A stretch of DNA of 64,000 nt from Neisseria weixii (GTDB lineage Bacteria; Pseudomonadota; Gammaproteobacteria; Burkholderiales; Neisseriaceae), in NCBI RefSeq assembly GCF_002327085.1, contig NZ_CP023429.1:1674001-1738000 (forward strand), written 5' to 3'. Under the pieces are notes generated by a model. That model was not told the origin of the DNA, ran no database searches, and worked only from the letters and a program-made list of their open reading frames with translations. Made by a program: the position numbers and the translations under genes. Within the stretch, counting starts at the first letter, position 1. Every line of letters starts with the position of its first letter. Positions 28,748-39,181 of this stretch are shown piece after piece.

Positions 28748-30833
28748 TTATGCTTTGATAATGGCCAAAAGTGCGATATTGCGGGGGCGGGTTTCCACGC
28801 CGCCTGAGGCAGATGTGGTCACGCGGTCGCCGCCGTCATCAAAGCGGCCGTCACCGTCATACGTGGCCGCGCTGCCATCACGGCTTGCCTCGCGGTGCTC
28901 CCAAGGCACCGAGTTTGTCAGGTGGCCGCGCCGATAAATATGGTGGTGGCTGCGGAACTCGTCTTGCTGCCAGCTTCCGAGTGCACGGCCTGCATCGACA
29001 TTGCGCCCCGCATCCCAGCCGCGCACGAACTCGCCGCGCAAATCGGGCAGGTTGAAGGTGGTGCGTCCGTCGCCCGCGCCGTAACGGGTGCCGATTATCG
29101 CAAACAGATGCGGAAATGTCGTGCGGTTCACTGCTGCGCCGTTGGCAGCCAGCCAGCCGTGCGGAGCTTGACCGCCGGCAAAATACATTATCGTACCTGT
29201 TTTGACGTTAGCCCATTGGAAATCGGCAGCGGTCACGGAATCGGTAATTCCGTAGTGTGCCAGCGTAGTACCGCGCGTGGCTACATCAGGCTTATTCTGG
29301 ATATCGTTCCATGCCGGTTTGTTGCCCTCGTGGTAGATTTTTTGGTTTTGGTAGGCCAAATCGCCGTTGTCTTTGAGTTGCAAAGCCTTGCGCGAAATGG
29401 GGTTGCCCCAATACCAGTCGGCCGCGCCGCGCCGGAACTCGGCGGACTGGCCGGTATTGGCGGCACTGATGGTAAGGCCGTCTGAAAAGTGGGTGCGTGC
29501 GGCAAAGGTTTTTTGGCCGCCGACGGTTTGGTTGCCGGTCAGGTCGACACGGGACAAGGCCTCAAGGTCGCCCGTCGTTGCCAGCGTATGCGTGCCGGTT
29601 TTGTCAGGCAGATTGAATCTGACGATATTGCCATTTCTTACCTCACCATCTTCATGATTCCTGATGATAAAGCAGTGCGTACCTGCGGTGCCGCCGCTCT
29701 CAACCAGCAGGGCTTGCCCCCTTTATTTGAGGCCAGCTGTATTTTCGGCCAAGGCTGTTTGGCAAAAGTCAAGAAACCCGTCATCGTGTCGCCGTTTTTC
29801 ATGACGCCGTTTTCTTCGGTGAGGATTTTTTTCATGCCCTGATACACGCCCTGTGCGTCCCATGCGGTGGTAACGAGGTCGAAACTCGGGCCGTAGGAAA
29901 AACCGATGCCGCGCCCGTATTGGTTTTCACTCTGCTCCGGGTGGGAAATGTGCATTTCCATCCATGGCAATCTTTTTCCATCCAATTCATTACCATTTGC
30001 CCGATAAAAGCCGCTTTTACTGTAGTCGGTTGAGTTTCTTATCGAGTAGTTGTAAGCGACTGACGGCACTTTGCCGTTGTCCAGATGGGCGATTTTTTCA
30101 TTCACCCAGCTTTGATAAGCCACCGTTTCATAACCGGTCGACAGCGCGGGCATGATGATGCCTTTGGCAGACTGGCCGCTTTCGACGAACTTAAACCCCA
30201 TTCTGATACTGCCTTCGGTGGCGGCGGCAGATTGGGATTGGTTTCGATTTCCCACACACCCGCGCCGGAAGGGATTCTGACGGCTGCCCATTCGTTTGAT
30301 TTGCCGACGGTCAATGTGCCGTTCGTGATGGTTTGGTTGCCGCTGTTGCCGAGCTTTTCGTCTTGCAGTTTTTTGCCCATTGCCGCCGTCAGCGCGGCAT
30401 CGGTAGCGGATACATCTAGCGTATTCACCAGTTTGGCTACGCCCGCCACGGTAGGCGTGGCTTTGGCCAGCTCGTGGGTGTGGCCGGTTGCGCCGTTACC
30501 TGCCCAGTTGGTGGTGCTGCCGTTGAGCGTGGACGGTGTGGCCAGCGCAAAACTGCGGTTGGCCGCCAGCGACCCGCCGCCTGTCAGACCTGCGCCGGCA
30601 GTAAACAGCGTGGCGGCGTTGGCCTTGAGTGCAATGGCTTGGTCGGCGGCAGTTTTGTTGCTTCCGATGCTTTGCACGGCTTTGGCGATTTCGTTTTTGA
30701 GCCATAAGGTACGGTTGGCCAACTCGCGGGGCTGGCGGTTGTCGATGCCGTTGGGGCCGCCCATCACGGGGTCGGAGGTTTCGAGCTGGTAAATGCCTGC
30801 TTCCCAGCGGCTGGTTTCTACTAGATTTGCCAT
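28748..30833 (-). CDS. phage tail fibre with collar domain, two frameshifts
   Basis: This is the main tail fibre (P2 gpH position). The N-terminus, PVMGGPNGIDNRQPRELANR, attaches to the baseplate. The middle has repeats such as GNQTITNGTLTVGKSNEWAA. The C-terminus has a tail-collar domain (PHGWLAANGAAVNRTTFPHL, FNLPDLRGEFVRGWD). Three frames are used in succession. The breaks are at CTGCCGCCGCC (near 30220, one C missing) and a G run near 29705 (one G missing). The restored protein is about 695 residues. Confidence 0.75.
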
Positions 30834-30834
30834 G

Positions 30835-31412
30835 TCATGCGGTTCCTCTGTTGAATTGGCCGCCGCGTTTGGCGCGGCCGTTGTGTCTCAATGCGCTGGC
30901 CTGATAGTCGAGCGCGGCCAGTACGCAGCGTGCCGGCGCGAAGGCTCTCAGGGTATGGCGCAGCAGCGCGGCTTGATCGTTGGTAATCACGTTGTTCATG
31001 ATGATGCGGTAATGCGCCCAGCGGTCGCTGTGACCGTGGGCATAGCGACCGTCGCGCGTGATTTCGCCATCGTGCCGCTTGTTGCCCATGCCTTCGATAA
31101 TCTGCACTTCGCCGAAGCCCAGCCGCCGCACGATTTCGCGGATTGCCCACGGTGTGCCCTTATGCCGGTGCAGCCCGTATGCGCCCTTAATCAGGCGGCG
31201 GCGCATCTGGTCGGATTCGGCCAGCCAGTAGCCGTCTGCCCCAAGATGCTGCGGCTCTCGGCCAACAGCTCCAAATGCTCGGGTACGACCAGATGGATAA
31301 GGCGCGGCATCAACTTGACGGCATCGGTGTCGTTCAGCCGCAAGCCCAAATCGGCCAGCATTTTGTAGCGTTGGTCGCGCTCAATCACCGCCGCATAGCT
31401 CAGTTTGGCCAT
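30835..31412 (-). CDS. baseplate/tail protein I, frameshifted
   Basis: P2 gpI-type protein that connects wedge to fibre. The first part (MAKLSYAAVIERDQRYKMLA, LMPRLIHLVVPEHLELLAES) and second part (MRRRLIKGAYGLHRHKGTPW, AIREIVRRLGFGEVQIIE) are in different frames. ILGADGYWLAESDQMRRR is restored by one G in TTGGGGCAG near 31240. Full length is about 192 residues. It is followed by the fibre gene, as in P2. Confidence 0.82.
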
Positions 31413-31415
31413 GTT

Positions 31416-32558
31416 TTAACCCTCCACCGTTTGGGCGGCGGCGCGGATGCGCACCGAGGTGCTGCGCGCCCACTGATTGGCGGCCACCACCTTAAGCGGC
31501 AGGTTGTGCAGCACCACGTTGTACACACCCGCCACCTTTAAGGCCGTCTGAATGTCCAGCGGCACAATATCCCTGCCCAGTTGTTCGCGCCGAGCGGCTT
31601 CATAGGCCGCCCACGCCGCTTCGGCAGCGGCCACGGCTTCGGCAGGATTAATCCCCGTAAACAGCACCAGCTCGGCATCGAGTGCGTAATCCACCGCCGT
31701 CGGTGCCGATACGGTCACGGTGTCGCACAGCGGCCGCACGCGTTCGTGGCTCAGGGCTTTGGCCACTTCGCGCAGCAGCTCTTCCGAGGGCAGGCCGTTT
31801 TTGGTCAGCACCGTTACCTGCACCTGCCCGCCTATCGGCTCGCCCGAGGCGGTTTTTTTATTGTCCACATGGACATCGCAGATGGCCGGGTTCACGCGGC
31901 GCGCGAAATACTCGTATGCGCCCACCGGCCCGGCTACCGAAAAGCTCTCCGGCGCAAGCAGGATACGCTCGCGGTAGGCATCGTCGGTTTCGACATCCGT
32001 ACCGCCCGAAGGTACGCTGATATTGACGGCCTTGACGTTCAGGCCGTCTGAAAACGCAGTCAGCAGGTTGCTGATTTGGCCTGCCGCCCAGCCGTTGCCC
32101 GCCGCGCCGCTTTGCGTACAGACGGCCTGCAAGTCGGCCTGTTTGCGTGCAGCCGAGAGTTCGGCCGCTTCGGTGGTGGCAAACACCACTTCGCCCGCGG
32201 CCACCTGCGTACCGACGGGGATATAGGCCGTCTGAACACCGCTCAAATCGGCGGTAAAACGGATGGTGCAGCGGGCGGCCGACGCGAGCAGACGCGGCGT
32301 ATTCACGTCGTCGCCGCACAAATCCAGCATCAAGCCCGTGGCAAAGCGCGGGTGCTGCTGGCGGTAGGCTTCATTGAGCGACTGGCGCACCAATGTTTCC
32401 CGGTAGGCATAGGTATTAATCAGCAGCCGCTCAATGTGTGCGGGCTGTAAGGTCTTGCCGCTGCGCTGTTCGTAGTCGGCGATGGTTTCGGCCAGCACTT
32501 TGGCCAAATCGTCGTCCACCACCTTCACGTGGGCACGTTTGAGTTTTGCTAAATCCAT
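31416..32558 (-). CDS. baseplate assembly protein J
   Basis: The 380-residue protein is a gpJ-type baseplate wedge component. It has the conserved opening DLAKVLAETIADYEQRSGK, the YRETLVRQSLNEAYRQQH region, and GGTDVETDDAYRERILLAPE, the best signature. The C-terminus reads DIVPLDIQTALKVAGVYNVV. It overlaps gpW by about 10 bp. Confidence 0.88.
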   Translation of the reverse strand: MDLAKLKRAHVKVVDDDLAKVLAETIADYEQRSGKTLQPAHIERLLINTYAYRETLVRQSLNEAYRQQHPRFATGLMLDLCGDDVNTPRLLASAARCTIRFTADLSGVQTAYIPVGTQVAAGEVVFATTEAAELSAARKQADLQAVCTQSGAAGNGWAAGQISNLLTAFSDGLNVKAVNISVPSGGTDVETDDAYRERILLAPESFSVAGPVGAYEYFARRVNPAICDVHVDNKKTASGEPIGGQVQVTVLTKNGLPSEELLREVAKALSHERVRPLCDTVTVSAPTAVDYALDAELVLFTGINPAEAVAAAEAAWAAYEAARREQLGRDIVPLDIQTALKVAGVYNVVLHNLPLKVVAANQWARSTSVRIRAAAQTVEG

Positions 32559-32926
32559 GCTGCCTGCTCCAAAATCACTTGCGTGGCGTAAATCTCGCCT
32601 GCCACGTCATCGGCCACGCGCCAATGCACGGTCATCGTGATGTGCGGCGCGTTGCCCGAAAAGGTTACGTTGTCCACCAGCACACGTTTTTCCCACGTCT
32701 GAACGGCCAGCACCACCTCGCGCACGGCGTTGGGAACAAACACGTCTTCCGGCGCGTCAATCCAGTCGAAATGGTTGCTGCCGAAATCGGGACGGGTCAC
32801 GTCCGAACCTTTGCGGGTGGACAAAATGGTGTGGATACACAGGTCGATGTCGTCCACACCCTGAGACAGCCCGCTGCCGCCTTGGGCAAGCTGCCAGTGT
32901 TTGGAAACAGGCGTGGAAAACTCCAT
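32549..32926 (-). CDS. baseplate protein W (gp25 family)
   Basis: A 125-residue gpW/gp25-type wedge protein. GVDDIDLCIHTILSTRKGSDVTRPDFGSN is typical (lysozyme-like gp25 fold) and NAVREVVLAVQTWEKRVLVD follows. Its SD AGGGG is in the 3' arm of the hairpin just upstream. Confidence 0.85.
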   Translation of the reverse strand: MEFSTPVSKHWQLAQGGSGLSQGVDDIDLCIHTILSTRKGSDVTRPDFGSNHFDWIDAPEDVFVPNAVREVVLAVQTWEKRVLVDNVTFSGNAPHITMTVHWRVADDVAGEIYATQVILEQAAWI

Positions 32927-32928
32927 GA

Positions 32929-32960
32929 AAAAACCCCTGTATCGTTGGTGGATACAGGGA
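32929..32960 (-). promoter_or_regulatory. terminator-like hairpin containing an SD
   Basis: A 9-bp stem (CCCTGTATC/GATACAGGG) is followed on the minus strand by GTTTTTTC and then ATG of gpW. The AGGGG in the 3' arm is the only SD. A palindrome TTTTAATGCGGATTAAAA-like sequence and a DUS lie between it and the gpV stop. Confidence 0.65.
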
Positions 32961-33004
32961 TTGTAGGTAAGGCCGTCTGAAACGGCTTTTAATGCGGATT
33001 AAAA

Positions 33005-33583
33005 CTACTCGGGCTTTCCGGTTTTGCCGCCGCTGTCGCCGTCGTGATGGTGGTCGGGCAGGCTGATGCCTTTGGACTTGATGTCGCCCGTGGCTTCGAT
33101 GGCACCGTCAATTTTTGCTGCCGCTCCGCTGCCGCCTTTGCCCGACATACCGGCGGTATAGGTAAACAGGCCGTTAACGGTCAGCGTTTTTTTCACTACA
33201 GCATCGGCATCAATCGTTACCACACCTTGCGTTTTAACCAGCACGTCACCCGTTTGGCGGTCATGTTCGATAACCGTGCCGTTTTTAAACCGGCGCACCC
33301 ATTTGTCTTTGTCGGCCGCGGGCGGTTTGTCAACCGCATTGTAAATAGCACCGACCACACAGCCCGTTTCGCCACGCGCGTCCAAGAGGCATACCACCAG
33401 CTCGCCCTCGTCGGGCAGACTGTAAAACTGATTACCGCCTGCCGCAGGGGTAATCATCGGCAGCCAGTCGGTTTCCAGGTTTTCCAGCGCGGGCAGCCGC
33501 ACGCGCAGGTTGTGCGCCGCTTCATCGACCGCGGCCACAATGCCGAACTGCATGGTGGCGGTGAAATCATGGGTTTGCAGCAT
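33005..33583 (-). CDS. baseplate spike protein V
   Basis: The 192-residue protein is a gpV-type spike. It has an OB-fold N-terminus (FGIVAAVDEAAHNLRVRLPA, VCLLDARGETGCVVGAIYN) and a beta-helical C-terminus (RRFKNGTVIEHDRQTGDVLV, VVTIDADAVVKKTLTVNG). It ends in an HxH motif (LPDHHHDGDSGG) that binds the iron at spike tips. Confidence 0.85.
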   Translation of the reverse strand: MLQTHDFTATMQFGIVAAVDEAAHNLRVRLPALENLETDWLPMITPAAGGNQFYSLPDEGELVVCLLDARGETGCVVGAIYNAVDKPPAADKDKWVRRFKNGTVIEHDRQTGDVLVKTQGVVTIDADAVVKKTLTVNGLFTYTAGMSGKGGSGAAAKIDGAIEATGDIKSKGISLPDHHHDGDSGGKTGKPE

Positions 33584-34670
33584 TGCCTGCCTCCTGTCCG
33601 GTTTCGGGAATGTATTCCAGCATTTTGATTTCCAAATCGGTTGTGTAGCCGCTCATGCGGTCATAGCTGTGGCGTGCCTGCTTGACCATATAGCGGCCGC
33701 TGAATTTGCCGTGGCTTTTCAGCATAACGACTTGCCCGGCCACCAGCTTGGCGTTGCCGACCACGGTCACATTGCCGGCGCATTGCTCATCCTGCGCATC
33801 GGCCAAAGCAGCATCGGCGCGGGCATTGGTCTGCGCTTGGCTCTCGCCTTTGTTGGGGATGATTTTGAGCGTGTCGCCCGATGTGCCGCGTTTGGCGTTC
33901 GGGCGGCGCGGGCGGGCTTTACGCTCGGTTTCATGGCTTTTTTTGGTTTTCGGGTCGTAACCCGTTACCACCGCCTTGCCCGGCACGCCTTTAATCAAAT
34001 CGCGCAGCCGCACGCGGATCATGTCGGCAGGCAGCAGCTCGGCCGCGGGTTCGCGTTCGGCCAGCTTCGCATTACTCATAAACACCAAAGTGTCGCCGGC
34101 GATTTTGAAGGTGTGGCCGTATTGTTTGGCCAAGCGTGCCAAAAACTCGATGTCGCGCTCCTGATACTGGGTCACGCGTTCGATTTCAATATGTTCACAC
34201 TCACCGTCCACTTTCAGTTTCAGACGGCCTGACACCATGCGCACGATTTTGGCCAACGTGGTTTTTTCATAGGCTTTGGCCTGCAGGGTGCGGTTGGCTT
34301 TGGTAATCCCTGTGGACAAGGCTTTCAGCGACACCACGCTTGGCGGATGGCTGTACTCGATTTCGGCAATCTCAAAGCTGCCCAAATCCACCAAGCCCGT
34401 GAACTGGTCGCCCAGAGACAGGTTCAGCGCGTCGCCCTGTTCGGGATACCAGCCGGAGAGCCATCGGCCGTCGGTGTCTTCGAAATCCACCTGTAATTCG
34501 TCTGACTGGCCGCCCAGATAATCGGTGTAGGTCAGCGACAGCAGATAGGGTTTGATGTCGGCGGTAATGTCCTGTTGCTCGTAAGCCAGCAGGAAATCGG
34601 GTTGGGTAACGGGGTGGACGTTGGCCGAAACCAAACCCGCCTGCTGCAAAAATGCGCCCAAAACGTCCAT
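33567..34670 (-). CDS. late control protein D / tail hub
   Basis: A 367-residue gpD-type hub protein of the VgrG/gp27 fold. SGWYPEQGDALNLSLGDQ and GSFEIAEIEYSHPPSVVSLK are characteristic, and QYQERDIEFLARLAKQYGHT is the family hallmark. It lies between gpX and gpV; the gpX stop overlaps its start. Confidence 0.88.
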   Translation of the reverse strand: MDVLGAFLQQAGLVSANVHPVTQPDFLLAYEQQDITADIKPYLLSLTYTDYLGGQSDELQVDFEDTDGRWLSGWYPEQGDALNLSLGDQFTGLVDLGSFEIAEIEYSHPPSVVSLKALSTGITKANRTLQAKAYEKTTLAKIVRMVSGRLKLKVDGECEHIEIERVTQYQERDIEFLARLAKQYGHTFKIAGDTLVFMSNAKLAEREPAAELLPADMIRVRLRDLIKGVPGKAVVTGYDPKTKKSHETERKARPRRPNAKRGTSGDTLKIIPNKGESQAQTNARADAALADAQDEQCAGNVTVVGNAKLVAGQVVMLKSHGKFSGRYMVKQARHSYDRMSGYTTDLEIKMLEYIPETGQEAGNAANP

Positions 34671-34897
34671 TATTTATCCCTCCGCAACCAAGGCGGCATA
34701 TCCGCCTGACTGTTTTTCGGCTTGCTTTCCAACACCGGCACAAACACGGTCAGGCCGTCTGAAAATTCTTCGGCTAGGGGCAGGTGCGGATTGGCCGCAA
34801 TCAGCCCATCAATCATCAGCGCATTGCCGTAATGCTTGTGGGCAATCAAATCCCAGCGGTCGCCCGCGCGCGTGGTGTGGTGTAAAACCGCACTCAT
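34670..34897 (-). CDS. tail protein X
   Basis: The 75-residue gpX-type protein has a LysM-like core (TRAGDRWDLIAHKHYGNALM, IAANPHLPLAEEF). It is needed in P2 tail assembly. It overlaps gpU by 4 bp and gpD by 1 bp. Confidence 0.85.
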   Translation of the reverse strand: MSAVLHHTTRAGDRWDLIAHKHYGNALMIDGLIAANPHLPLAEEFSDGLTVFVPVLESKPKNSQADMPPWLRRDK

Positions 34898-35790
34898 ACC
34901 TCTCTCCTTGCGGCCAGCAGGCCGGTCAGCGTTTCGGCAGCGGCAGAAGCATTCTGCACCACACCGGCCGCCGATTCGACACCCGACACCGCCGCATCCA
35001 GCCAGCTACCGACCGTGCCGCCCTCAATGCCGCTCCTTAATCCGGCCACCGTACCGCCCAGCAGCGTTCCGGTTTGGCCGAGTTGTTCGGCCATCTGCGC
35101 CGCGCCCGACAAATCGCCCAACACGGCGGTCACTTCGGGCAGGCCGTTCAGTTTGGCCAACACGCCGCTTCCCGAGCCAAAAGCGTCTCCGGCAAGGTTC
35201 AACAGCGCGGCAGGGTCGTGTTTCAAGGTTTTGGCCGCCGTCAGCAGCGATTGCATCTCATCTAGGCCGCTTTCCGCCGCACGGTAGATTTTCACGCCCG
35301 TTTCCACGGCTTTCATCACTTCGTCTGCTTGCGCCTGTACCGATTCGGGCAAGAGCGACAGCAGCGGATTCTGTTTGCCGCCCATCACGGCAGGGGTGGG
35401 CAGCGGATTGTTCGGGTCACCGACAAACTCGGTCAGCTCCACATCCAATTCGCGCGCGGCCGTGCGGCCTTGCGCGTCCTGTATCAGTGTGCGCTCGGTC
35501 AGCCGCTCAATTACCCACCAGCCCGCAAAGCGGCCGCTGCCGTAAACCAGCGATACCGCCTGTTTCACCTCCAATGCCGCCAGCAGCCCCTTGTAGGCCG
35601 TGTCGGGATTGCCCAGCAGCCAATGCAGCTTCAGCGAGAAACGCAGCTCGGTCAGCTCGTTCTCCAAAGCCTGCAAACGTGGCCGTCCCGCCAGTACTTC
35701 GTGCTTGGCAAACTTCGCCGTGTAGGTAGCTTCCAAGCTGCTGAAACTCTGCAGCAGCTCGAAGCGAATATCGCCCAATTGTGCATACAT
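34894..35790 (-). CDS. tail protein U, extended
   Basis: The first 130 residues (FELLQSFSSLEATYTAKFAK, GRFAGWWVIERLTERTLIQD) match P2 gpU, the tail terminator protein. The rest (about 165 residues) is rich in Ala and Leu and likely helical (AVSGVESAAGVVQNASAAAE); P2 gpU itself lacks such an extension. It starts in an ATGA overlap with the tape measure stop. Confidence 0.8.
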   Translation of the reverse strand: MYAQLGDIRFELLQSFSSLEATYTAKFAKHEVLAGRPRLQALENELTELRFSLKLHWLLGNPDTAYKGLLAALEVKQAVSLVYGSGRFAGWWVIERLTERTLIQDAQGRTAARELDVELTEFVGDPNNPLPTPAVMGGKQNPLLSLLPESVQAQADEVMKAVETGVKIYRAAESGLDEMQSLLTAAKTLKHDPAALLNLAGDAFGSGSGVLAKLNGLPEVTAVLGDLSGAAQMAEQLGQTGTLLGGTVAGLRSGIEGGTVGSWLDAAVSGVESAAGVVQNASAAAETLTGLLAARREV

Positions 35791-38367
35791 CAGTAAGCCC
35801 TCCGTTCGCGGTCGGCCATCATGCGCTGAAACAGCGTTTCAAATTCGCGCAAGCCCATCTGCAAGGCCGTATGAATTTGCGCAGGATCGCCGCCCGGGGC
35901 ATGGATGGTCGGGTTAAAGTTCACGGTAATGCCGCCTGCTCCCGCAGCCGCCTGCGCCTGTTGTGTGCGCGCCGAGGCAAAATCTGCGACGCTGCTTGAA
36001 ATGCATGCGGCCAAATCGGCACGCAGACTGCCCACACGGCTGCCGAAACGCTCTTTCAGACGGCCTACCCATGCGCCGACGGCCTGTACGGGACGTGCCG
36101 CCGTGCGGCGGATACCGATGGCCAGACCCTCGGTCATAAAGCCGCCGTAGCCTTGGAACACACGGCTGGGCGAGTGGATGCCCATGCCTTTGCGGTCGGA
36201 GGTAAATGCGGATTTGGCCATCGACACCACGTTCTGCACCGCACCGACCACGCGGCCGATACCTGCCGTAATGCCGTTGACCAGCCCGTCTATCATCATG
36301 CCGCCGTAGCTCATAAAGGTCGCCCCAAGCCCGACAACCAAGTCCATACCGATTGGAAGGCCGTCATAAAGGCGGTAACCGGCGAGAAGGTCAGGATCAG
36401 GTTTAAGAGCGCGGCAATGCCGGTCGAGAAAAAGGCCTTGATACTTTCCCACGCGGTCGATACCGTGGTTTTGATGCTCTCCCACACCGCCGACAGCAAC
36501 GTTGTGATGTTGAGCCAAACCACCGAAAACCATGTGGTCAGACCGCTCCATGCCGTCTGAAATGCAGTCGTAACCGATGTCCACAGACTGCCGAAGAAGT
36601 TGCCCAAATCCTGCCACAGTGCCTTGGCTCCGCCGACCACGCCTTCCCAGTTGGTGTAGAGCAGATAGGCGGCCGCGGCCAGTAAACCGAGTGCGAGGAA
36701 AATGGGGTTGGTCATCAGCGCCATGCCGAGTTTGAGAAAGCCCGAAGCCAGCATAGGCAGGAAGCGGATAACCGTCATCACTCCGCTGCCGAAAGCAGAG
36801 AATACAGTTTTAAGCAGACCGAAGCCTCTGGCCAAAAATCCCACTCCCGATTTAAACCGTAAGACCGTTGCCATCCAGTCCGCACCCAACAGGGTTTTGG
36901 CCAAGCGGAAAGAAGTCATCAGGCCACCGATTTCATTCCCCAAAAATCGGAAAACGAAACTGCCGGCTTTGAGCGAGGCCATACCTGCCGCCACATAAAA
37001 CAGGGTATTGGCAAACTCCGGGTTCTTAGCTGCCCAATCGGCAAAACCGTTAATAAGCGGTTTGACGCCATTTATCATTTGGTTCAAGGCAGGCAGCAGC
37101 ACGCTGCCTATGGTAATGCCGATTTCAGCCAGCCCGTTTTTCAAAAGCTGCCAATTGTTGGCTGTTGTCGTCGAACGCGCAGCAAACTCTTTCTCCATAC
37201 TGCCCATAAATTCGAGCTTGCCGTCTTTTCCTGCTTTTTGCAGCTCTTGAACGGACTTTTTATAGGTATCCAAACCGCCAACCAACGCGGCTACATCATC
37301 GGCATATTCCAAGCCGAACAAATCCACCAACGCACCCATCTGGTTTTCTTTCGGCAGCTTTTCAATCTGCTTCAGGAAATCCATCAGCGCCTGTTCGCCG
37401 TTTTCGGTAATCGCTTTTTCAGGGTTTTGGCATCCGTACCCATGCCTTCCAAAACGGCTTGGAATTTTTTGCCCTGCTTGTCTGCCGTCATCAGCTTGGT
37501 CAGCATACCGTTGACGGCGGTACCGGCCACTTCAGGTGTTTTGCCCAAGCTGATAAAGGCATTGGCAAGCGAAGCCGTCTGAAGTTCGGTCAGGCCGAAC
37601 TGTTTGGCCACACCGCCGACTCGTCCGAGCGTATTGACAATGTCCGAAGCCTTAGCCGGACTGTTGTTGGATAAATGGTTGACGGCATCGCCGAGTTTGC
37701 CGATTTGGGCAATCGGGATGTTGTAGACATTGGCCAGCTTCGCCATGCTGTCGCCTGCTTGTTCGGCGGTCATATCAAAAGCCACCGACATCTTGGCGAT
37801 GGTCTCGGTAAAGGCCGGAATATCTTGGCGTGCAATACCCAATTGGCCACCGGATGCAGCGATTTTGGCCAATTCGCTGCCTGCCATCGGAATGGTGCGA
37901 GTCATCTTTAAGATGTCCTGTTCCATTTCCTTAAACTGCTGCGGCGTATCGAAATCGACGACTTTGCGTACATCAGCCATTGACGACTCAAACGCAACCG
38001 CCAGCTTAACCGGTACAGCCACCGCACCGGCGGCAGTAGCAGCACCTAAAATCTCATCTTTAAAGTTATGGCGTTTGTCGTAATGTTGCTGTCGTTTCTG
38101 CTGCAAAACAGCAACATCGGCACGTTTGGCATCAATCTTAGCAATAGTGCGGCCGAGCTGATCGTATTCGCGCTTCAGCTCACCGACGCGGCTGCGGGTC
38201 ATCCGCAACGGGTTTTCCAAAGTTTGGCCGAGCAGTTTTTGCCGTGCAGCCAAATTAGCACTGGTTTTATCCAGCACGTCCAAAGAAGATTTGACGGATT
38301 TGATGCCGGCTACCGCCGCACCAACGGATGCGCCGACGGTAATGCCCAGTGTGAATCCGTTTGCCAT
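35790..38367 (-). CDS. tail tape measure protein, two frameshifts
   Basis: This is P2 gpT-type. The opening is MANGFTLGITVGASVGAAVA, then a coiled coil (ELKREYDQLGRTIAKIDAKR) and the TP901-type core (ASGGQLGIARQDIPAFTETI, LANAFISLGKTPEVAGTAV). Hydrophobic helices lie in the middle. The end is SPSRVFQGYGGFMTEGLAIG. One A is missing near 37413 (LKKAITENGEQ) and one G near 36327 (LSGLGATFMSYGG). Restored, it is about 859 residues; the length sets tail length. Confidence 0.85.
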
Positions 38368-38409
38368 TTTTGCTATTAACCTTTATGATGGAAACATTAG
38401 GAGGGAATC

Positions 38410-38682
38410 ATGTACGCAACCGAAAAATACGGGAAAATTTTCCACCGCGTCAGTGATGCGGCATTTCATGCCTGCTTTGTACTGTATTTGGCAGCGGTAG
38501 CCTTGGCGTTCGTTGCCTATTCGTCTGCTCCCTTAGTTGAATTGGTCTTGCCCCTGATTATTATCCTCGCCGCGGCAGTCGCACTTTATCTGCTGCTCGG
38601 TGGCCTACCAGCTATGCTGCTTAGTTTAGCTGTTGGCGGCTTGGCCGCAGGGCTGGTCTTTATCAAAGACAAACTGACTTAA
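38410..38682 (+). CDS. small membrane protein on opposite strand (moron-like)
   Basis: A 90-residue protein with two or three membrane segments (FVLYLAAVALAFVAYSS, LVLPLIIILAAAVALYLLL, LLSLAVGGLAAGLVFI). The strong SD TAGGAGGGA precedes ATG. It is read against the tail operon, between the gpE' and tape measure genes. No family is recognised. It may be a host-expressed prophage gene, for example in superinfection exclusion. Confidence 0.55.
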   Translation: MYATEKYGKIFHRVSDAAFHACFVLYLAAVALAFVAYSSAPLVELVLPLIIILAAAVALYLLLGGLPAMLLSLAVGGLAAGLVFIKDKLT

Positions 38683-38993
38683 AAACTGCTAGTTCTTCCA
38701 TAACCCGCCTTAATCTGGCGGGTTGCTTCGTTTAACCAGTCTTCAAATTCATCCAGCGGCAGCGCATACACGTCTTGCACGCTCCAACCGAACCACCAAG
38801 CCACGTCTGCCGCTGCATTCAAGAGTCGTGCGTCGGCTTCCTGCCTACTCAGCGGCGGCTGATTCGGATCTGCCTTCTTGCGAGCGGCGAAACCAGTCTT
38901 GCATCTGTTTGTAATCGGCAAAATCCAGCTCGTCCAAGTCTTCAGGTACCAAGCCCGTAATGCGCGCAAAAATCGCCAGTTCCTGTTCGGCAT
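38679..38993 (-). CDS. tail chaperone extension E' (frameshift product)
   Basis: The frame contains a gpE-type domain, AAADVAWWFGWSVQDVYALP and LDEFEDWLNEATRQI, with no good start of its own. It overlaps the end of gpE and is probably reached by a ribosomal shift, giving an E+E' fusion. The shift needed is +1 or -2. Confidence 0.7.
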   Translation of the reverse strand: MPNRNWRFLRALRAWYLKTWTSWILPITNRCKTGFAARKKADPNQPPLSRQEADARLLNAAADVAWWFGWSVQDVYALPLDEFEDWLNEATRQIKAGYGRTSSF

Positions 38994-39150
38994 CGCCGCT
39001 CAAATGCGCCACGGCACGAAAATCGCCCACGCGAGGGCGTCGCAGCTTCAGCTCAGTCAGCGTTTCGCCCGTCGCCAAGCGCACCGGATATTTCAGCTTC
39101 ACGGTTTGGCTTACGCCCAAGTCTTCTTGCAGTTTCTGTGCTTCGTTCAT
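38845..39150 (-). CDS. tail assembly chaperone E
   Basis: A 101-residue protein: SQTVKLKYPVRLATGETLTE, LKLRRPRVGDFRAVAHLSGD, then ITGLVPEDLDELDFADYKQM. This is the usual P2 E/phage tail assembly chaperone type. It lies between tube and tape measure, as in P2, and is followed by the E' frame. Confidence 0.82.
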   Translation of the reverse strand: MNEAQKLQEDLGVSQTVKLKYPVRLATGETLTELKLRRPRVGDFRAVAHLSGDAEQELAIFARITGLVPEDLDELDFADYKQMQDWFRRSQEGRSESAAAE

Positions 39151-39181
39151 TTTTCAATCCTTTTTAAAAGTTCAATACAAA

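Noticed and set aside
38845..38993. E/E' overlap as another assembly error
   Set aside because: The shift has the wrong sign for a missing base, and programmed shifting at this gene pair is known for many tailed phages.
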